Source: Epichloe hybrida
Taxonomy: Eukaryota > Ascomycota > Sordariomycetes > Hypocreales > Clavicipitaceae
Length of the DNA stretch: 64,000 nucleotides
Assembly (NCBI GenBank): GCA_019022495.1
Contig: JAFEKR010000011.1
Location: 372,001-436,000 of the forward strand
Direction: 5' to 3'
Shown here: in pieces, positions 61,801-64,000 of the stretch
How the letters are laid out: the number at the start of each line of letters is the position of its first letter
Numbering within the stretch: the first letter of the stretch is position 1
Made by a program: the position numbers and the translations under genes
The notes under the pieces: generated by a model
What the model saw: only the letters and a program-made list of their open reading frames with translations
The model's database searches: none
What the model was told of the DNA's origin: nothing

Positions 61801-64000
61801 CTATCTTAGTAGGATAATAAGGGCTATTAGTATTTAGTAGCCTTTTAGTTAAGGAAGTTTATAGACACTAAATATAACTATAGTATAGCTAATTAAGAGT
61901 TACTTACTATAGTAAAGTTATTTAAATACTAGTAATATTATATTAAAGGCGTAGAGATACCTATAGAGGTCCTATTAGACTATTATAACTTATAGACCTT
62001 TATAAGGTAGTAGAAGCTAAATAGAAGATAGGTATAATAGTGTATATTTCTTTACCCTTTCTATTTTATAATTAAGTATAGACTAGGGAAAAGTAACCTT
62101 ACGGATACACTATTAAGAAGGTCTAATTATAAAGGTAAACCTATATTAAATAAGGTACTCCTACTAGAGCTTTAAAGGAAAATAATAAATATCTTTATAG
62201 TAGAAGAAGAAGTACTAATATATTAAAGAAGTTATAGTGTAATGCTAGTCTTAGAACTTACTAAGGTAAGAGTAGCCTAGGTAGAAGGCTAGTTAGCTAC
62301 TATAGATCTAGTAATAGGTTAGCTAAATAAGGGTAATTTTAAGGAGAAGGTAGTATGTGTTTAAGATATTAGTATAGTATAAGTAATTTAAGGGGCTATT
62401 ATATTACTAAATCCTTACTAATCTATAGTAAATAAACTATTAGCGTAACTACTATAGAAGGCATAGGACTAAGATCTAGATTTATAAAAGCACGAAGGTA
62501 AGGTTAACTCCTAAGTAAAAGGGAGGGGAAAAGCTAGTCTATAGTTATATAGCATAAGGGGCCTCCTAATATATAAAGACTAGGTAGTTATTCTATAGGA
62601 GCTTATCTTATAATAGGAGCTTCTATAGCTATACTATAATAATCTATTAGTAAGTTACTTTAGGACTAAACGTACTCTTAAACTACTAAAATATTACTAT
62701 TAGTAGCTAGTAATAAGTAAAGCTATTTTAGACTATATATCTAGCTATAGAGTATGCTAGTATATAGTAGCTAGAAGGCATTACCTATATAGAAGCCTTA
62801 AATTACTACTAATACTAAGGTAACTATAGGTAGAGATCTTAATGGATTTTATCACGGGATTACTACTAGTATAGCTAGGTAACTAAGAAACTAACGTAAT
62901 TCTAGTAATTATAGACTAATTTACTAAGTACTTTATCTTCCTCCCTATATAGACTATAATTAATATGGCTAAATTAGTAAAGCTATTCTATAAGGAAATT
63001 AAGCTTTAATTTAGGGCGCTAGAGGGCATTATATCTAATAGAGGATTAGTGTTTATAAGCTAATTCTAGTTAGATATATATTACCTATTATGCATAAAGT
63101 GTAAGCTTTTAATAGTATTTTACCCCTAAACTAATAGGTAAATAAAGAGAATAAACTAAGTGCTTAAATATTACTTATAATACTTTATTAAAAAAAACTA
63201 ATAGCTATAGCTAAAGCTACTCCTAATAGCTTAATTCGCGTGTGATAATACTATTAATAAGATAATAGGTTACTCCCCTAATTACACTCTTATAGGCTAT
63301 TTACTTAAGTTTTGTCTAGCTCTTAAGGGTAAGAGTAGGGAGGGGGAGGTCCTAGAAGCTTATATATATATATAAAAGCTATATAAGGTTAGAGAGAAAC
63401 TAGTATATAACTAGGTAAGAGCTACTAAAGCATAGGTAAAGTATTATAACTAATAATACTAGCTATTAACCTTAAAAAGAGGAGACTTAGTACTACTATT
63501 AGTAAAGAATATTAGACTTAAGGACATAAAATAGAAGCTAACCCCTAGATTTATTAGGCTGTTTTAGATACTTAATACTATAGGTAAATAAGTATACTAA
63601 CTAGCGCTACCTAATAAGTATAGTTAACTATATAATATATTTTATATTAGTCTATTAGAGCTATAGAATTACTAGAAAGACACTATAGATAAAGAAATGC
63701 TAATACTAGACCTTAAAGATAAAGATAATAAATTTAAAGTTAAAGAAGTTAAGGATTATAGGAAGACTTATAAAGGTAATAAATACCTAGTAAAATAAAA
63801 GGGTTAGCTAAGTAAATATAATTAATAGGTAGTAGTAAAAGATATAGAAGGCGCTTAATATATAATTTAGGCCTTCTATTAAAGCAAAATAAGGAGAAAG
63901 CATAGTAAGTTATAAGCGAATTATAAGCACTAAGGAATAATATTACTATAGTAAAGGCTTAATATTATTAGTTACTTAAAAATTCTACCTAGAGGCTTAT
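58844..64000 (+). mobile_element. RIP-degraded Ty3/gypsy chromovirus, element F, runs off the window
   Basis: The left edge TGTGAGGCCCCACTC (58844) starts about 120 bp of GC-rich, unmutated sequence. A frame at 60670-60882 survives over the segment just before RT and ends GATPLYKLIYSLS. RT has VYLDNILIFS near 61,296-61,325, and the integrase core has LMDFITGLLL and VIID.FTKYFIFLP near 62,838-62,945. A chromodomain-like YLVK.KG..SKYN segment lies near 63,784-63,830. Other frames are broken. The 3' LTR is outside the window. Confidence 0.8.
60670..60882 (+). pseudogene. Surviving gypsy pol fragment (70 codons)
   Basis: This stop-free stretch in element F resembles the segment between protease and RT in gypsy polyproteins, including GATPLYKLIYSLS before the RT domain. 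It is a remnant. Confidence 0.65.

Noticed and set aside
1..64000. CRISPR arrays, bacterial operons or prophage
   Set aside because: Introns, RIP and eukaryotic gene types show a fungal nuclear genome; no regularly spaced direct repeats were seen.

Overview
The window comes from a filamentous ascomycete (Pezizomycotina). Genes carry short GT-AG introns with CTAAC-like branch sites, promoters are pyrimidine-rich, and every recognisable protein is fungal. The protein types and the bipartite base composition suggest a sordariomycete, perhaps Hypocreales, but that is inference. The DNA falls into three blocks: an AT-rich block (1 to about 13,060), a normal-composition gene island (about 13,060 to 37,890) and a second AT-rich block (about 37,890 to 64,000).

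Both AT-rich blocks are retrotransposon graveyards. CpA/TpG are nearly absent, TpA is everywhere, and every coding frame is broken by stops, which is the mark of repeat-induced point mutation (RIP). Elements can still be delimited. The best are a complete Ty3/gypsy chromovirus at 4255-12538 (270-bp LTRs, 5-bp target duplication) and a complete Ty1/copia element on the minus strand at 44402-50672 (231-bp LTRs, 5-bp duplication). The copia element sits inside the LTR of another gypsy element, which itself truncates a Tc1/mariner transposon. Further gypsy copies lie at 1-2455 (minus), 38365-43135 (two pieces joined head to head), 53167-58843 and 58844-64000. Three short elements (4824-4997, 10215-10415, 52664-52966) escaped RIP although they lie inside RIPed hosts. 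Two of these share sequence, have 15-bp target duplications and TA-rich tails, and look like a SINE-type family.

The gene island holds seven genes: a three-KH-domain RNA-binding protein (Rnc1/PBP2 type), the ER nucleotide-sugar transporter HUT1, a MAPK-type dual-specificity phosphatase (Msg5/Pmp1 type), a large disordered protein of unknown role, tRNA 2'-phosphotransferase TPT1, a double-stranded-RNA-binding-domain protein, and the rRNA-processing factor EFG1. Four of the seven act on RNA. About 6.6 kb (22,124-28,733) between the phosphatase and the large protein has no convincing gene.

The points most worth following are: the RIP-resistant SINE-like family; the sparing of the outer edges of LTR elements from RIP; an un-RIPed relic at about 43,140-43,640 that carries a 31-bp inverted repeat; and the linkage of an Rnc1-type KH protein to a Pmp1/Msg5-type phosphatase whose downstream region holds several TCAT motifs.
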